Positions 28,370 to 38,029 of a DNA stretch of 64,000 nucleotides are shown here, piece after piece. Location of the stretch: positions 186,345 to 250,344 of the forward strand of contig QBZX01000001.1 of the NCBI GenBank assembly GCA_003282175.1. Direction: 5' to 3'. Below the pieces are notes generated by a model. The model was not told the origin of the DNA. It saw only the letters and a list, made by a program, of their open reading frames with translations, and did no database searches. Every line of letters starts with the position of its first letter. The stretch's first letter is position 1. Origin of the DNA: Pelagibacteraceae bacterium AG-337-G06. GTDB taxonomy: Bacteria; Pseudomonadota; Alphaproteobacteria; Pelagibacterales; AG-422-B15. The position numbers and the translations under genes were made by a program.

Positions 28370-28674
28370 TTAATTTTTCCCATGACTTTTTTATTAAACC
28401 CAAATATTTTTTTTAGTCCCTGTATTTCTATAAGCTCAACATCTCTTGTTTGCCCAGGTTCAAACCTTACTGCGGTTCCAGATGAAATGTTTAGTCTCAT
28501 GCCTAAAGATTTCTTTCTATCAAATTCAAGGCTTTCATTTACTTCAGCAAAATGATAGTGGCTACCGACTTGAATTGGACGATCACCAGTGTTGGAGACT
28601 TTCATTGTCAAACTCACTAAATCTTTATTTAAAATTATTTCACTGTCACTTGTAGTTATTTCTCCTGGAATCAT
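28366..28674 (-). CDS. ureB: Urease subunit beta (UreB)
   Basis: A 102-residue structural subunit, the usual length for separately encoded UreB. It begins MIPGEI and contains the conserved [17 protein letters not shown] (about residues 32-48) and [20 protein letters not shown] segments. It assembles with UreA and UreC into the urease trimer of heterotrimers. It lies 7 bp after ureA and overlaps ureC by 4 bp. Confidence 0.97.
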   Translation of the reverse strand: MIPGEITTSDSEIILNKDLVSLTMKVSNTGDRPIQVGSHYHFAEVNESLEFDRKKSLGMRLNISSGTAVRFEPGQTRDVELIEIQGLKKIFGFNKKVMGKIK

Positions 28675-28681
28675 ATAATTC

Positions 28682-28984
28682 TTACCTTATGGGTTTATGT
28701 ACCGTGACTAACTTTGTTCCATCTGGAAAAGTTGCTTCTGTCTGCACTTCGGCAATCATTTCAGCAACTCCTTCCATACAGTCATCTTTTTTTAATACAT
28801 GTGCTGCACTTTCCATTAATTCAGCTACAGATTTGCCGTCCCTTGCACCTTCAACAACATAATCAGAAATAATTGATACGGCTTCAGGGTAATTTAATTT
28901 AACGCCACGGTCTAACCTCTTTCGAGCTACTATTGCAGCCATGCTGACCATCATTTTATCAATCTCTCTTGGAGAAAGCTTCAC
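28682..28984 (-). CDS. ureA: Urease subunit gamma (UreA)
   Basis: From the GTG at 28984 the protein starts [10 protein letters not shown] and has exactly 100 residues, the canonical size. An upstream ATG (28996) would add four residues (MGCC) and overlap ureD more, so I prefer the GTG, whose bases form a GTGA overlap with the ureD stop. Conserved segments include [19 protein letters not shown] and the C-terminal [13 protein letters not shown]. UreA is the small structural subunit of urease. Confidence 0.95.
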   Translation of the reverse strand: MKLSPREIDKMMVSMAAIVARKRLDRGVKLNYPEAVSIISDYVVEGARDGKSVAELMESAAHVLKKDDCMEGVAEMIAEVQTEATFPDGTKLVTVHKPIR

Positions 28985-29778
28985 GCAGCACCCCACATGT
29001 AAGGAATTTTACCATTCATCATGATTGATACGATATTTTTTGTAAATTTTTTTAAATAATAGTTATTAGATGAAATACTTCTTATTACTATCTTACCATC
29101 CCACTCTGAAATACCAGTAGTTATACTTTTTTCATCATGTATATTATCTTTTAATACAGTATAAAATTTATTCATCTCTGAACCTAGTATTATTATTGTA
29201 TTAATTGCAATATTATCATTAAGCATAAATTTACTTTTCCGCATTCTTTTTATATTATCTGCAAAGCCATTGATTTCAAGGTGAGCAATTTTATTATCAT
29301 TAAATATTTTCCATCGATCAGAGTAGTAACCTTTTTCAATGGTTTCATTCATTGCTGATCTTCCATAAACAACTGTTTCGCAGAAAAATAAATTTGAATT
29401 ATTCAAAAGATTGATATCAATTTGACGTCTTAGGTTGCAGTTATCAAAGAGGATTGTTTCATTTGGTATCCAAAAAAGAGTACTGTTATCAATGTTAATT
29501 GTATATTTAAGTTCAGCCGCATCTCCATATCCACTGTATACCTTCTCAGCAGCCTGACTTGTAGTGAGCATATGTGTATTGTGTAAATCTATATTGATAT
29601 TAAACTTATCTCCACTTGTTACACCCCCAGATGTGTTAACTAAAACTATTTGAGACAAACTAGAGTAGGATTGAGGTAGTAAAGCTTTAAGGCATCCTTG
29701 CTGATATAATCTTTCAACATCATTATTTATAAACTCTGCATCAATTGTACCTAAAGATTTTTGAAGATTTACTTTCAT
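28981..29778 (-). CDS. ureD: Urease accessory protein UreD
   Basis: A 265-residue accessory protein (also called UreH) that recruits UreF and UreG to apo-urease and carries nickel towards the active site. I chose the ATG at 29778; a TTG at 29805 would add nine residues unlike the family start. Conserved phrases are [15 protein letters not shown] (about residues 47-61), [11 protein letters not shown] (about 74-84) and the late MWGAA end. It is the first gene of the ureDABCEFG operon and diverges from urtA. The promoter's -10 element lies only 7 bp before the ATG, so the message may be leaderless. Confidence 0.92.
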   Translation of the reverse strand: MKVNLQKSLGTIDAEFINNDVERLYQQGCLKALLPQSYSSLSQIVLVNTSGGVTSGDKFNINIDLHNTHMLTTSQAAEKVYSGYGDAAELKYTINIDNSTLFWIPNETILFDNCNLRRQIDINLLNNSNLFFCETVVYGRSAMNETIEKGYYSDRWKIFNDNKIAHLEINGFADNIKRMRKSKFMLNDNIAINTIIILGSEMNKFYTVLKDNIHDEKSITTGISEWDGKIVIRSISSNNYYLKKFTKNIVSIMMNGKIPYMWGAA

Positions 29779-29784
29779 GAAATT

Positions 29785-29813
29785 ATCATAGTGTTTTAAT
29801 TTCAAGTTGACAA
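29785..29813 (-). promoter_or_regulatory. Candidate sigma-70 promoter of the urease operon
   Basis: On the minus strand: TTGTCA (29813-29808), 17-nt spacer, TATGAT (29790-29785). Each hexamer matches the consensus at 5 of 6 positions. The expected start of transcription falls on or next to the ureD ATG at 29778, and no Shine-Dalgarno sequence precedes that ATG. Confidence 0.5.
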
Positions 29814-29823
29814 ATAATTGTCA
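29808..29823. promoter_or_regulatory. Inverted repeat TGACAA-N4-TTGTCA, operator candidate
   Basis: A perfect 6+6 bp inverted repeat with a 4-nt spacer in the ureD-urtA divergent region. Its ureD-proximal half is the -35 hexamer of the candidate urease promoter, so a protein bound here would be placed to block or modulate urease transcription. The binding protein is unknown. Confidence 0.4.
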
Positions 29824-29979
29824 TTTATTTTTATCACTAAAATTACAGATACTAATTAGTAATATAAAAATTACGTTTAAATTTTTTTTTTGAAGATGTC
29901 ATGTTGGCAAGTGTAAAGATTCGTATCACTAATTTTTTTAAGAAATTATGTAGCAGTTAAAAAAATGAAAGGACGAATA

Positions 29980-31245
29980 ATGATCAAGAAAATTATAGTT
30001 GTTATGTCATTTTTCTTTTTTAGTATCACTGCGTATGCAGATACTATCAAAGTTGGCATATTACACTCGCTGTCGGGTACGATGGCAATCTCAGAGACAA
30101 CGTTAAAAGATACAATGTTAATGTTGATCGATGAACAAAATGAAAAGGGCGGTATTCTCGGAAAAAAACTGGAGGCAGTAGTTGTTGATCCTGCTTCAGA
30201 TTGGCCACTTTTTGCCGAAAAAGCTCGAGAACTAATAACTGTCAATGATGTTGATGTAATGTTTGGCTGCTGGACTTCTGTGTCTAGAAAGTCTGTGTTA
30301 CCCGTAATTGAAGAACTTAACGGATTACTTTTTTATCCAGTTCAATATGAGGGTGAAGAAAGCTCAAAAAATGTATTTTATACTGGAGCCGCTCCAAACC
30401 AACAAGCTATACCAGCTACTGATTACTATCTAGAAGAACTAGGCATTGAAAAGTTCGCATTACTTGGAACTGACTATGTTTATCCTAGAACAACAAACAA
30501 AATTCTAAATCAATATTTAATTGATAAAGGAATCCCTGAATCTGATATTTTTGTAAATTACACACCTTTTGGTCACTCGGATTGGTCGAAAATTGTTGCT
30601 GATGTTGTAGCACTTGGGGCTGATGGAAAGAAGGTAGGTGTTATTTCAACTATTAACGGTGATGCAAACATTGGATTTTATAAAGAACTTGCAGCTGCAG
30701 GCGTGAACGCTGAAGACATACCAGTTGTCGCGTTCTCAGTTGGTGAAGAGGAATTATCCGGACTTGATACAACAAATTTGGTTGGCCACCTAGCTGCGTG
30801 GAATTATTTTCAATCAGCTGAATCCGATTTAAATACAGCATTTATCAAAAACTGGAAAAGCACTATGGGACCAGAAAGAGTTACTAATGACCCGATGGAA
30901 GCGCACGTGATTGGATTTAACATGTATGTAAAAGCAGTGGAAAAAGCTGGAACTACTGATGTAGATGCAGTTAGAGAAGCTATGTATGGAATTACAGTTC
31001 CTAATCTCACGGGTGGAACAGCTGAAATGCTCCCAAATCATCATCTCTCTAAACCTGTTTTAATAGGCGAGATCCTTGAGGATGGTCAGTTTGATATAAT
31101 TAGCCAAACGACGGAGGTTCCAGGAGATGCATGGACAGATCACTTAGTAGAGTCAGCTGTTTTAACATCAGATTGGCAAAGCTTAGGTTGTGGGATGTAT
31201 AATACTTCGACCAGCAGCTGTGTTCAGTTAAAGTCTAACTACTAA
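29980..31245 (+). CDS. urtA: Urea ABC transporter substrate-binding protein UrtA
   Basis: About 421 residues from the ATG at 29980, which is preceded by AGGA at good spacing; an in-frame ATG 15 bp upstream is less likely. Residues 1-19 form a signal peptide (MIKKIIVVMSFFFF ... AYA). The mature start DTIKVGILHSLSGTMAISE and phrases WTSVSRKSVLPVIEE and FYPVQYEGEESS are diagnostic for UrtA. It binds urea in the periplasm for the UrtBC permease. It diverges from the urease operon, and a strong terminator follows it before urtB. Confidence 0.96.
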   Translation: MIKKIIVVMSFFFFSITAYADTIKVGILHSLSGTMAISETTLKDTMLMLIDEQNEKGGILGKKLEAVVVDPASDWPLFAEKARELITVNDVDVMFGCWTSVSRKSVLPVIEELNGLLFYPVQYEGEESSKNVFYTGAAPNQQAIPATDYYLEELGIEKFALLGTDYVYPRTTNKILNQYLIDKGIPESDIFVNYTPFGHSDWSKIVADVVALGADGKKVGVISTINGDANIGFYKELAAAGVNAEDIPVVAFSVGEEELSGLDTTNLVGHLAAWNYFQSAESDLNTAFIKNWKSTMGPERVTNDPMEAHVIGFNMYVKAVEKAGTTDVDAVREAMYGITVPNLTGGTAEMLPNHHLSKPVLIGEILEDGQFDIISQTTEVPGDAWTDHLVESAVLTSDWQSLGCGMYNTSTSSCVQLKSNY

Positions 31246-31258
31246 TTTTAACCTAAAT

Positions 31259-31300
31259 AAAACGCTGTAAAGAATAGTTAATATTCTTTATGGCGTTTTT
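31259..31300 (+). terminator. Intrinsic terminator/attenuator between urtA and urtB
   Basis: A long stem: AAAACGC (31259-31265) pairs with GCGTTTT (31293-31299), and TAAAGAATA (31268-31276) pairs with TATTCTTTA (31282-31290), with a 5-nt loop and a TG/TG internal mismatch, ending in a T run. It lies 13 bp after the urtA stop and 5 bp before urtB, so partial termination would give more binding protein than permease. Confidence 0.85.
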
Positions 31301-31305
31301 AAATT

Positions 31306-33318
31306 ATGAAAATTAAATTTTATATAATTTTTCTGTATGTTTTTTTTATAAATCTACCAGCAGTTGCTCACCATGATGAATTCAATATATTCTTAATAGA
31401 AAATTCAGAAAATATAATTAAGAGTTCAGCAAAAACTGTTGATTCTATACTCAGAGACATACAAAGTTTTGATGATGAAATTGTTTCAAGATTTTTAGAA
31501 CTGTGGAAATCGAAGAGTCTCTACTATATAAAAGATACGAAACAAGTAGTTATAGTTAATGAAAATGAAGATTCACTTGACGCCTTAGAAATAGATGGTC
31601 TTACTAGGATCGGCAATTACAGCAAAAAAGAAATCAAAAAGATTAAACCCAACAGTGGAGTAAGAGCAAAAATAGACTCTATTTTAGTAAAATACCAAAT
31701 ATCTAATTCAGATATTAATGTACGACAAAAAAGCATAGAAAGCTTAAAAAGAAATATCCAGCCTGAACACTTGGAAGTGTTACAAGATGCTTACATAAAT
31801 GAAACAGATACAGAACTAAAAACTGTTATTGATCGATTGCTAAAATTTGCAATTGTTAAGTACTCCGACTCGAATGATAAAAAATTAGAAATAATCGAGT
31901 CTTTTAAAGGCGATACTGCGATCGAAATAAGGGCTTCTCTAAATCAACTCCTCAATTCTTCAGAAGTGAAAGTCGGCATCTCTCTTCCTAATAATAAAAA
32001 TATTGCTAGGGTAATTGTGCCTGGTTTTACAATCAAAAATAGTAATGGAACATCTGGTACAACTAATTTTTTTAATGAAGATGTTGAGATATCAATTAAT
32101 GATGCATATGACAAATTATATGCAGAAAATCTAGTTTATAAAAAAAGGATTACCCAAGAAGAATTAAAGAAAATATTAGAACAAAATATTAGCGGAGATA
32201 CTATTGAAGGATATTCTATTAGTTCACTAGACAATGAACAGTCTCGCATTGCTGCCTATAATAAATTAGTTGAAAATAATTTAGCACCTCCTTTTATTTC
32301 TGAAAATAAAATTAATGAAGAAGTAAACAAATTCATATTTTATTCGATTTACAATGAAACTTCTTCTGAAGTAACAAATGCTGCACTAAATACTCTAGCT
32401 AGTATAAATTTTAGAGTTCAGATCTATAAATATATTGATTTACTTATTGATGGTTTAAGTCTTGCATCAATCTATTTTCTTGGAGCAATTGGTTTAGCGA
32501 TTACTTTTGGTGTAATGAGAGTAATTAATATGGCTCATGGTGAATTTATCATGATGGGTGCCTATACAGGGTATGTTGTTCAACAATTTATAAGTAACCA
32601 TACACTATCACTTTTAGTTGCACTTCCCCTCGCATTTATAATTACATTTATAGCTGGAGTGATCATGGAAAGACTCGTTATACGTCATTTGTATCGTAAA
32701 CCACTTGATACATTACTGGCCACTTTCGGGATCAGTATTGCATTACAACAAATTGCAAAGAATATTTTCGGAACACAAGCAAGACCACTTACATCTCCAT
32801 CGTGGCTTGATGGATCGCTCAGTCTGAGCGACGATCTATCGATCAGTTACATAAGAATTGCCATATTTATTTTGAGTCTAATATTCTTGGGTTTGTTGCT
32901 CTTTGTAATGAATCGTACCAGACTTGGATTGGAGACGCGTGCAGTGACCCAAAATCCAGTGATGGCCTCCAACATGGGAATTAATCCTGAAAGAATAAAT
33001 ATGTTAACTTTTGGCTTTGGTTCAGGAATTGCAGGAATTGCAGGAATTGCTATTGGACTTTTCTCTAAGGTTACATCCGAGCTAGGGTCTGAGTATATAG
33101 TTCAGAGCTTTATGACAGTGGTTGTTGGAGGAGTGGGCAACATATGGGGCACATTAGCGGGAGCCTCCCTAATCGGGTTCCTTCAAAAATTTATAGAATG
33201 GTTCAATCCATCTAATACTCTCGCAGCGCAAACTTATATGATCATCTTTATTATTTTATTTATACAATTTAGACCAAAAGGGATAGTAGCCCTTAAAGGG
33301 AGAGCAGCTGATGACTAA
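31306..33318 (+). CDS. urtB: Urea ABC transporter permease UrtB with long periplasmic N-terminal region
   Basis: A 670-residue protein. Residues 1-21 are a signal peptide (FINLPAVAHH). Residues 22 to about 370 form a hydrophilic, helical, Lys/Glu/Asn-rich region with HEAT-like parts (SIESLKRNIQPEHLEVLQDA). Residues about 375-665 are the membrane permease of the LivH/UrtB type, with GLAITFGVMRVINMAHGEFIMMGAY and the EAA-like region EPS-type TRAVTQNPVMASNMGINPERIN. Proteobacterial UrtB proteins often carry an N-terminal exported extension, and this one is at the long end. It forms the urea channel with UrtC. It overlaps urtC by 8 bp. Confidence 0.94.
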   Translation: MKIKFYIIFLYVFFINLPAVAHHDEFNIFLIENSENIIKSSAKTVDSILRDIQSFDDEIVSRFLELWKSKSLYYIKDTKQVVIVNENEDSLDALEIDGLTRIGNYSKKEIKKIKPNSGVRAKIDSILVKYQISNSDINVRQKSIESLKRNIQPEHLEVLQDAYINETDTELKTVIDRLLKFAIVKYSDSNDKKLEIIESFKGDTAIEIRASLNQLLNSSEVKVGISLPNNKNIARVIVPGFTIKNSNGTSGTTNFFNEDVEISINDAYDKLYAENLVYKKRITQEELKKILEQNISGDTIEGYSISSLDNEQSRIAAYNKLVENNLAPPFISENKINEEVNKFIFYSIYNETSSEVTNAALNTLASINFRVQIYKYIDLLIDGLSLASIYFLGAIGLAITFGVMRVINMAHGEFIMMGAYTGYVVQQFISNHTLSLLVALPLAFIITFIAGVIMERLVIRHLYRKPLDTLLATFGISIALQQIAKNIFGTQARPLTSPSWLDGSLSLSDDLSISYIRIAIFILSLIFLGLLLFVMNRTRLGLETRAVTQNPVMASNMGINPERINMLTFGFGSGIAGIAGIAIGLFSKVTSELGSEYIVQSFMTVVVGGVGNIWGTLAGASLIGFLQKFIEWFNPSNTLAAQTYMIIFIILFIQFRPKGIVALKGRAADD

Positions 33319-34480
33319 TTCAATAAATGATTTACTAGCTCGACACACATTAATTTTTACAATTGTTATTGTTATGTTTTCGCTATTCATAACATTTTTT
33401 AGTGAACCTTACGGAAACGGATTAATATCTACTAGTTTTGTCAAAACTTTAGGGAAAACTGTTTGTCTATGCATAATTGCTCTGGCAATGGATGTGGTAT
33501 GGGGTTATTGCGGAATTCTGTCTCTAGGGCATTTCGCCTTTTTTGGACTTGGTGGTTACATGATTGGAATGTGGCTAATGTATGAGCGAACAGCCATTAT
33601 TGTTCAGGAGGCTGCCACTAATGAGTTGCTTCCATTAACCGAAACTGAATTATCAAATGCCATTGGAAACCAGATTTTTGGAGTTGTTGGTGGCTATGAA
33701 ATACCATCCATATGGATGTTTGCAGATAGTCTTGGTTTACAATTGATTTTGGTTATTGCAGTACCTGGTATTCTTGCATTTATATTTGGGTGGCTTGCAT
33801 TCAGGTCGAGAGTAACTGGAGTTTATCTCTCAATTTTAACTCAAGCATTAACTTTAGCTCTGTCACTATATTTATTTCAAAATGACAGTGGTCTAAGGGG
33901 TAATAATGGCCTCTCAGGTTTGCAGAATATTCCTGGCATTGAGTATTTAGGACAAGAGGTCATATCCATAGGATTTTTTTGGGTAAGTTGTATTTTTCTA
34001 ATATCTATTTTTTTACTTTTTCATTCACTTATGAAAAGCAAGTTTGGATTAATTATTACATCAATAAGAGATAACGAAACACGAGTAAGGTTCTTAGGGT
34101 ATAATGTCGAAATATATAAATTATTTATATTTGTGTTAACAGCAATAATCTCAAGTATTGCTGGTGCTCTTTATTACCCTCAAGCAGGTATAATTAATCC
34201 TGCAGAGCTTGCGCCCATTGCATCGATCTATCTCGCTGTATGGGTTGCTATTGGAGGAAGAGGAAAATTGTATGGAGCAATCATTGGTGCCGCTTTTGTT
34301 TCATTATTTTCATCATGGTTTACTGGTGGACAAGCACCCGATATTCCTTTGGGCATATTTACTATAGAATGGGTGAATTGGTGGACAGTATTGTTAGGGT
34401 TTGGATTTGTAATAATCACAATTTTTAGTGAAAATGGAATAATTGGTTTTTTAAGAAATATATTTGTTAAGGAAAAATGA
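33311..34480 (+). CDS. urtC: Urea ABC transporter permease UrtC
   Basis: A 389-residue LivM-like permease with about ten hydrophobic segments. Typical UrtC phrases are ALAMDVVWGYCGILSLGHFAFF (about residues 58-79) and YLAVWVAIGGRGKLYGAIIGA (about 308-328), and the cytoplasmic docking loop is ITSIRDNETRVRFLGYNVE. It pairs with UrtB. It overlaps urtB by 8 bp and urtD by 4 bp (ATGA), indicating coupled translation. Confidence 0.95.
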   Translation: MTNSINDLLARHTLIFTIVIVMFSLFITFFSEPYGNGLISTSFVKTLGKTVCLCIIALAMDVVWGYCGILSLGHFAFFGLGGYMIGMWLMYERTAIIVQEAATNELLPLTETELSNAIGNQIFGVVGGYEIPSIWMFADSLGLQLILVIAVPGILAFIFGWLAFRSRVTGVYLSILTQALTLALSLYLFQNDSGLRGNNGLSGLQNIPGIEYLGQEVISIGFFWVSCIFLISIFLLFHSLMKSKFGLIITSIRDNETRVRFLGYNVEIYKLFIFVLTAIISSIAGALYYPQAGIINPAELAPIASIYLAVWVAIGGRGKLYGAIIGAAFVSLFSSWFTGGQAPDIPLGIFTIEWVNWWTVLLGFGFVIITIFSENGIIGFLRNIFVKEK

Positions 34481-35259
34481 ATACTTTATTGAAAGTTGAA
34501 AAAATCTCGGTTTCATTTGATGGCTTTAAAGCTATTAATAGTTTGAGTTACAGCATTGGTAAAAATGAACTCAAAGCGATTATTGGACCTAATGGAGCTG
34601 GAAAAACTACCTTTATGGATATAATTACGGGCCAAACTAAACCAGATGAAGGTAAAGTATTATTTGGTGAACGAAGCGTATGGCTTGAAAGTGATCAAAA
34701 ATATCAAGTTGTTTGGGATGAAAATCTTCTAATGAAAAGTGAGTCTCAAATAGCATTACTAGGTATAGGAAGAAAATTTCAACGTCCTACTGTATTTGAG
34801 CTAAAAACAGTATTCGAAAATTTATTTATATCCATGAAGAAAAATAGAAGTCCTTTCAGTGTTTTATTCCAAAAATTAAATAGAGATGAAAAAAATCTAA
34901 TAGAAAAAATACTAGGTGAAATTAGTCTTAAAAATGAACAAGATAGAATTGCTGGTGAGTTATCACACGGTCAAAAGCAGTGGTTAGAAATAGGAATGCT
35001 ATTAACTCAAGAACCAAAGCTATTATTAATTGATGAACCAGCAGCTGGAATGACTTCTAATGAAAGAAGACAGACAGTTGAGATTCTAAAAAAATTATCT
35101 GCAGATAAATCAGTTATTGTTGTTGAGCATGATATGGAATTTGTAAAAGACCTTGAATGTGAGGTTACTGTATTGCATGAAGGTTCAATTCTTTCGGAGG
35201 GTTCTATAGAACACGTATCCTCTAATAATGAAGTAATTGAGGTATATCTAGGAAGATAG
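34477..35259 (+). CDS. urtD: Urea ABC transporter ATP-binding protein UrtD
   Basis: A 260-residue LivG-like ATPase. Walker A GPNGAGKTT is at about residues 37-45; the signature is LSHGQKQWLEIGMLL, with His in place of the usual second Gly, which is normal for UrtD; Walker B is LLLIDEPAAGM. A long insert before the Q-loop (GRKFQRPTVF) is also typical. It works as a heterodimer with UrtE. It overlaps urtC by 4 bp. Confidence 0.95.
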   Translation: MNTLLKVEKISVSFDGFKAINSLSYSIGKNELKAIIGPNGAGKTTFMDIITGQTKPDEGKVLFGERSVWLESDQKYQVVWDENLLMKSESQIALLGIGRKFQRPTVFELKTVFENLFISMKKNRSPFSVLFQKLNRDEKNLIEKILGEISLKNEQDRIAGELSHGQKQWLEIGMLLTQEPKLLLIDEPAAGMTSNERRQTVEILKKLSADKSVIVVEHDMEFVKDLECEVTVLHEGSILSEGSIEHVSSNNEVIEVYLGR

Positions 35260-35261
35260 TC

Positions 35262-35957
35262 ATGATTGATATAAGTAATTTGAATTTTTACTATGGTTCT
35301 TCTCAGATATTATTTGACGTTTCACTCAAAGCGAAAAATAAAGAAATTACTTGTTTAATGGGTTCAAATGGAGTTGGTAAAACATCATTATTAAAGTTTT
35401 TATCAGGAATCTATCCTTCAAAGTCAGGAAATTATCTTTTTGAAGGGGATAATGTAACTAACTTTAGCCCCCACCAACTTGCTAAGAGAGGAGTAGGGTA
35501 TGTTCCTCAAGGTCGTTTTATATTTCCATTATTATCTGTAAAAGAAAATTTAGAAACTGGTTTTGCATGTTTAAAATGTGATGAACATTTCATACCTGAT
35601 GAAATTTTCGATCTTTTTCCAGTATTGAAACAAATGATAAATAGAAGAGGTGGAGATTTATCAGGAGGTCAACAACAGCAATTAGCAATTGCAAGAGCAA
35701 TGATTTCAAAACCAAAATTATTACTTATGGATGAACCAACCGAAGGGATACAGCCAAACATCATCCAGCAAATTGGAGAAGTCATAAAATATTTAAAAGA
35801 TGAGCAGGGAATGACTATACTATTAGTTGAGCAATATTTTGATTTTGCATTTGATTTAGCAGATTATATCTATGTCATGAAAAGAGGAAAAATTATTACT
35901 GAATCAAAGAAAGAGAGCCTGGATAAGTTGTCGTTTAAAAATGAAGTATCAATTTGA
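35262..35957 (+). CDS. urtE: Urea ABC transporter ATP-binding protein UrtE
   Basis: A 231-residue LivF-like ATPase: Walker A GSNGVGKTS (about residues 34-42), YVPQGRFIFPLLSVKENL after the Q-loop, signature LSGGQQQQLAIARAM and Walker B LLLMDEPTEGIQPN, all typical of UrtE. It is the last gene of urtABCDE, 2 bp after urtD. Its end overlaps the convergent oligopeptidase gene by 9 bp. Confidence 0.95.
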   Translation: MIDISNLNFYYGSSQILFDVSLKAKNKEITCLMGSNGVGKTSLLKFLSGIYPSKSGNYLFEGDNVTNFSPHQLAKRGVGYVPQGRFIFPLLSVKENLETGFACLKCDEHFIPDEIFDLFPVLKQMINRRGGDLSGGQQQQLAIARAMISKPKLLLMDEPTEGIQPNIIQQIGEVIKYLKDEQGMTILLVEQYFDFAFDLADYIYVMKRGKIITESKKESLDKLSFKNEVSI

Positions 35958-37988
35958 ATCTCTAGTCAGGCAAAGTAAAAAGGCATTATCGAGAGCACTC
36001 TCTTCCAAAGCATTTAATCGTCCACTTTTACCAGCATGACCACCTACTAAATTCATCTTCATTAATATTGGATTATCTGAAGTACTATTTTCTCTAAGTT
36101 TTGGAACATATTTTGCTGGTTCGTAATACTGAACTTGAGAGTCATAAAGGCTAGATGTGACTAAGACCGCAGGATAATTTGATGGTTTAATGTTATCGTA
36201 GGGCGAGTAACTCTTAATATATTTATACTCATCCTCATTTGCTGGATTGCCCCATTCTTTATATTCGAAAGTAGTTAATGGAATTGTTTCATCCGACATT
36301 GTAGTTACAACATCCACAAAAGGAACTGCTGAAATAATACCTGTGTATAATTCTGGCTCCATATTAATGATTGCTCCCATTAAAAGACCGCCGGCACTTC
36401 CACCCATTGCATATACATTTTTAGAATTGCCATACCCTTGTTTGATTAGTGATTTTGTTGCATCAATAAAATCATAAAATGTATTCTTTTTATTAAAGAT
36501 TTTACCATCATCATACCACTGTCGCCCCATCTCAGAGCCACCTCTGATATTGGCGACAGCAAAAATAAATCCTCGATTAAGTAAGGGCAAGATGGATGTC
36601 CTAAATGCTGCATCAATTATAATGCCGTATGAACCATAACCATAAAGTAGAATAGGAGCTTGAGATAAGTCAGTTCCTTTTTTATATACTAGTGATACAG
36701 GAACTTTTGTGTCATCACGGGCAGTAATTTTAAGTCTTTCCACCTCATATAGATTTTCATCGTAATTGTTTACGGGCTGCTGCCATGCTAATTCAATCTT
36801 ACCTGACTCAATATCCTCTTTGAATATTGAACTAGGTTTCTTTGGACTCGAATACCCATAGTAAAATACAGTATCAAGGTACTCATTATTGGTTGCTAGA
36901 TAACAAGAAAAGGCAGGATCATTAAATTCAATATACTTTCTATCCAATGTTTCTCTATTAATTTTTACTATTTTGGGCAGTCCGTCTTGGCGTACCTCTA
37001 AATAAAGATATTTAGGAAAAGCAATAAAATCTTCTATTAAAATGGCATCATCATGTTCAACTACAGCTTCCCACGTATTAAAGTCATTAATTTGATTAAT
37101 CGTAAATTTTAAAATTGAGAAGTTCTTTTTATTTTCTGCATTACTGCTGACATAAAAATATTCTGGTGTATCTTCAATTGAATAAAGATGCTTATCAGAT
37201 CGTTTGAGTACACAAAATGGTTGACTGAATTCTTCATCTAAATCAAGTAGCCACGTCTCTGAAGACTCAGTTTTACTGGTATAAATATTTAAATATTTCT
37301 TTGTTCGCGATTCATAAATATGAAGATGAAATTCCGAGTCATTTTCCTCATAGATTAGAACATCTTCTTTTGGATTAGTTCCAATTTTGTGTTTAAAAAC
37401 CTTATTTTCTATCAAAGTAACAGGATCTTTTTGAGCATAGTAAAATGAAGTATTCTTCTTATCCCAAACAATGCTCCCTGAGCTTCTCTCAACTTTACTG
37501 TCTATAATTTTGCCGGTCGTTAGATCTTTAACTTTTATGTTGTATTCTCGTCGACCCGATAAATCTTCGGCGTAAGCGATTAAAAGATTGTTTGGCGATG
37601 GAGTTATTGATGTAACATTTATATAATCTAAACCCTCAGCCAGCACATTTACATCAATAACTAACTCTTTAGTCCCTTTACGCTCACGATAGTATGTTTT
37701 GTATTGTTGTTCAGAGTTAATTTCAGAGTAATAGAGATAATCTCCGTATTTAATTTTCATTGAAACCTCTTTTGGTGGTATGAAACTAACTAATTCATCA
37801 TAAATTATTTTTCGGCAATCATTATTTTTTCTAAACCAATCTTCTAAGTACTGATTTTCTTCTTCTAAATAAGAAATAATTTCTGGATTTTTACGCGTAT
37901 CATCTCTGAGCCAATAATAATCATCAACACGCTCATCGCCATGTGCAATATGGATTTTAGGAATTTTTTTTGGCAGAGGAGGTTTCAT
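35949..37988 (-). CDS. ptrB: Prolyl oligopeptidase family S9, oligopeptidase B-like
   Basis: A 679-residue cytoplasmic serine peptidase. It begins with the family phrase HGDERVDDYYWLRDDTR; residues about 80-400 form a beta-propeller lid; the C-terminal alpha/beta-hydrolase domain has ILLYGYGSYG, FIFAVANIRGGSEMGRQWY, the catalytic Ser in MGGSAGGLLMGA (about residue 530), the Asp in SSLYDSQVQYYEPAKY and the His in VGGHAGKSGR. No signal peptide is present. Oligopeptidase B cleaves short peptides after Arg or Lys. A tRNA-like gene lies 41 bp upstream on the same strand. Confidence 0.92.
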   Translation of the reverse strand: MKPPLPKKIPKIHIAHGDERVDDYYWLRDDTRKNPEIISYLEEENQYLEDWFRKNNDCRKIIYDELVSFIPPKEVSMKIKYGDYLYYSEINSEQQYKTYYRERKGTKELVIDVNVLAEGLDYINVTSITPSPNNLLIAYAEDLSGRREYNIKVKDLTTGKIIDSKVERSSGSIVWDKKNTSFYYAQKDPVTLIENKVFKHKIGTNPKEDVLIYEENDSEFHLHIYESRTKKYLNIYTSKTESSETWLLDLDEEFSQPFCVLKRSDKHLYSIEDTPEYFYVSSNAENKKNFSILKFTINQINDFNTWEAVVEHDDAILIEDFIAFPKYLYLEVRQDGLPKIVKINRETLDRKYIEFNDPAFSCYLATNNEYLDTVFYYGYSSPKKPSSIFKEDIESGKIELAWQQPVNNYDENLYEVERLKITARDDTKVPVSLVYKKGTDLSQAPILLYGYGSYGIIIDAAFRTSILPLLNRGFIFAVANIRGGSEMGRQWYDDGKIFNKKNTFYDFIDATKSLIKQGYGNSKNVYAMGGSAGGLLMGAIINMEPELYTGIISAVPFVDVVTTMSDETIPLTTFEYKEWGNPANEDEYKYIKSYSPYDNIKPSNYPAVLVTSSLYDSQVQYYEPAKYVPKLRENSTSDNPILMKMNLVGGHAGKSGRLNALEESALDNAFLLCLTRDSN

Positions 37989-38029
37989 TATTATCTAATA
38001 TACTGTTGATATTTTTTTCCGCAATCTTA

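Noticed and set aside
29895..29925. Sigma-54 promoter before urtA (GTTGGCAAGTGTAAAG)
   Set aside because: The -24 GG is present but the -12 GC is GA, and no NtrC-type site was noticed nearby; too weak to report.
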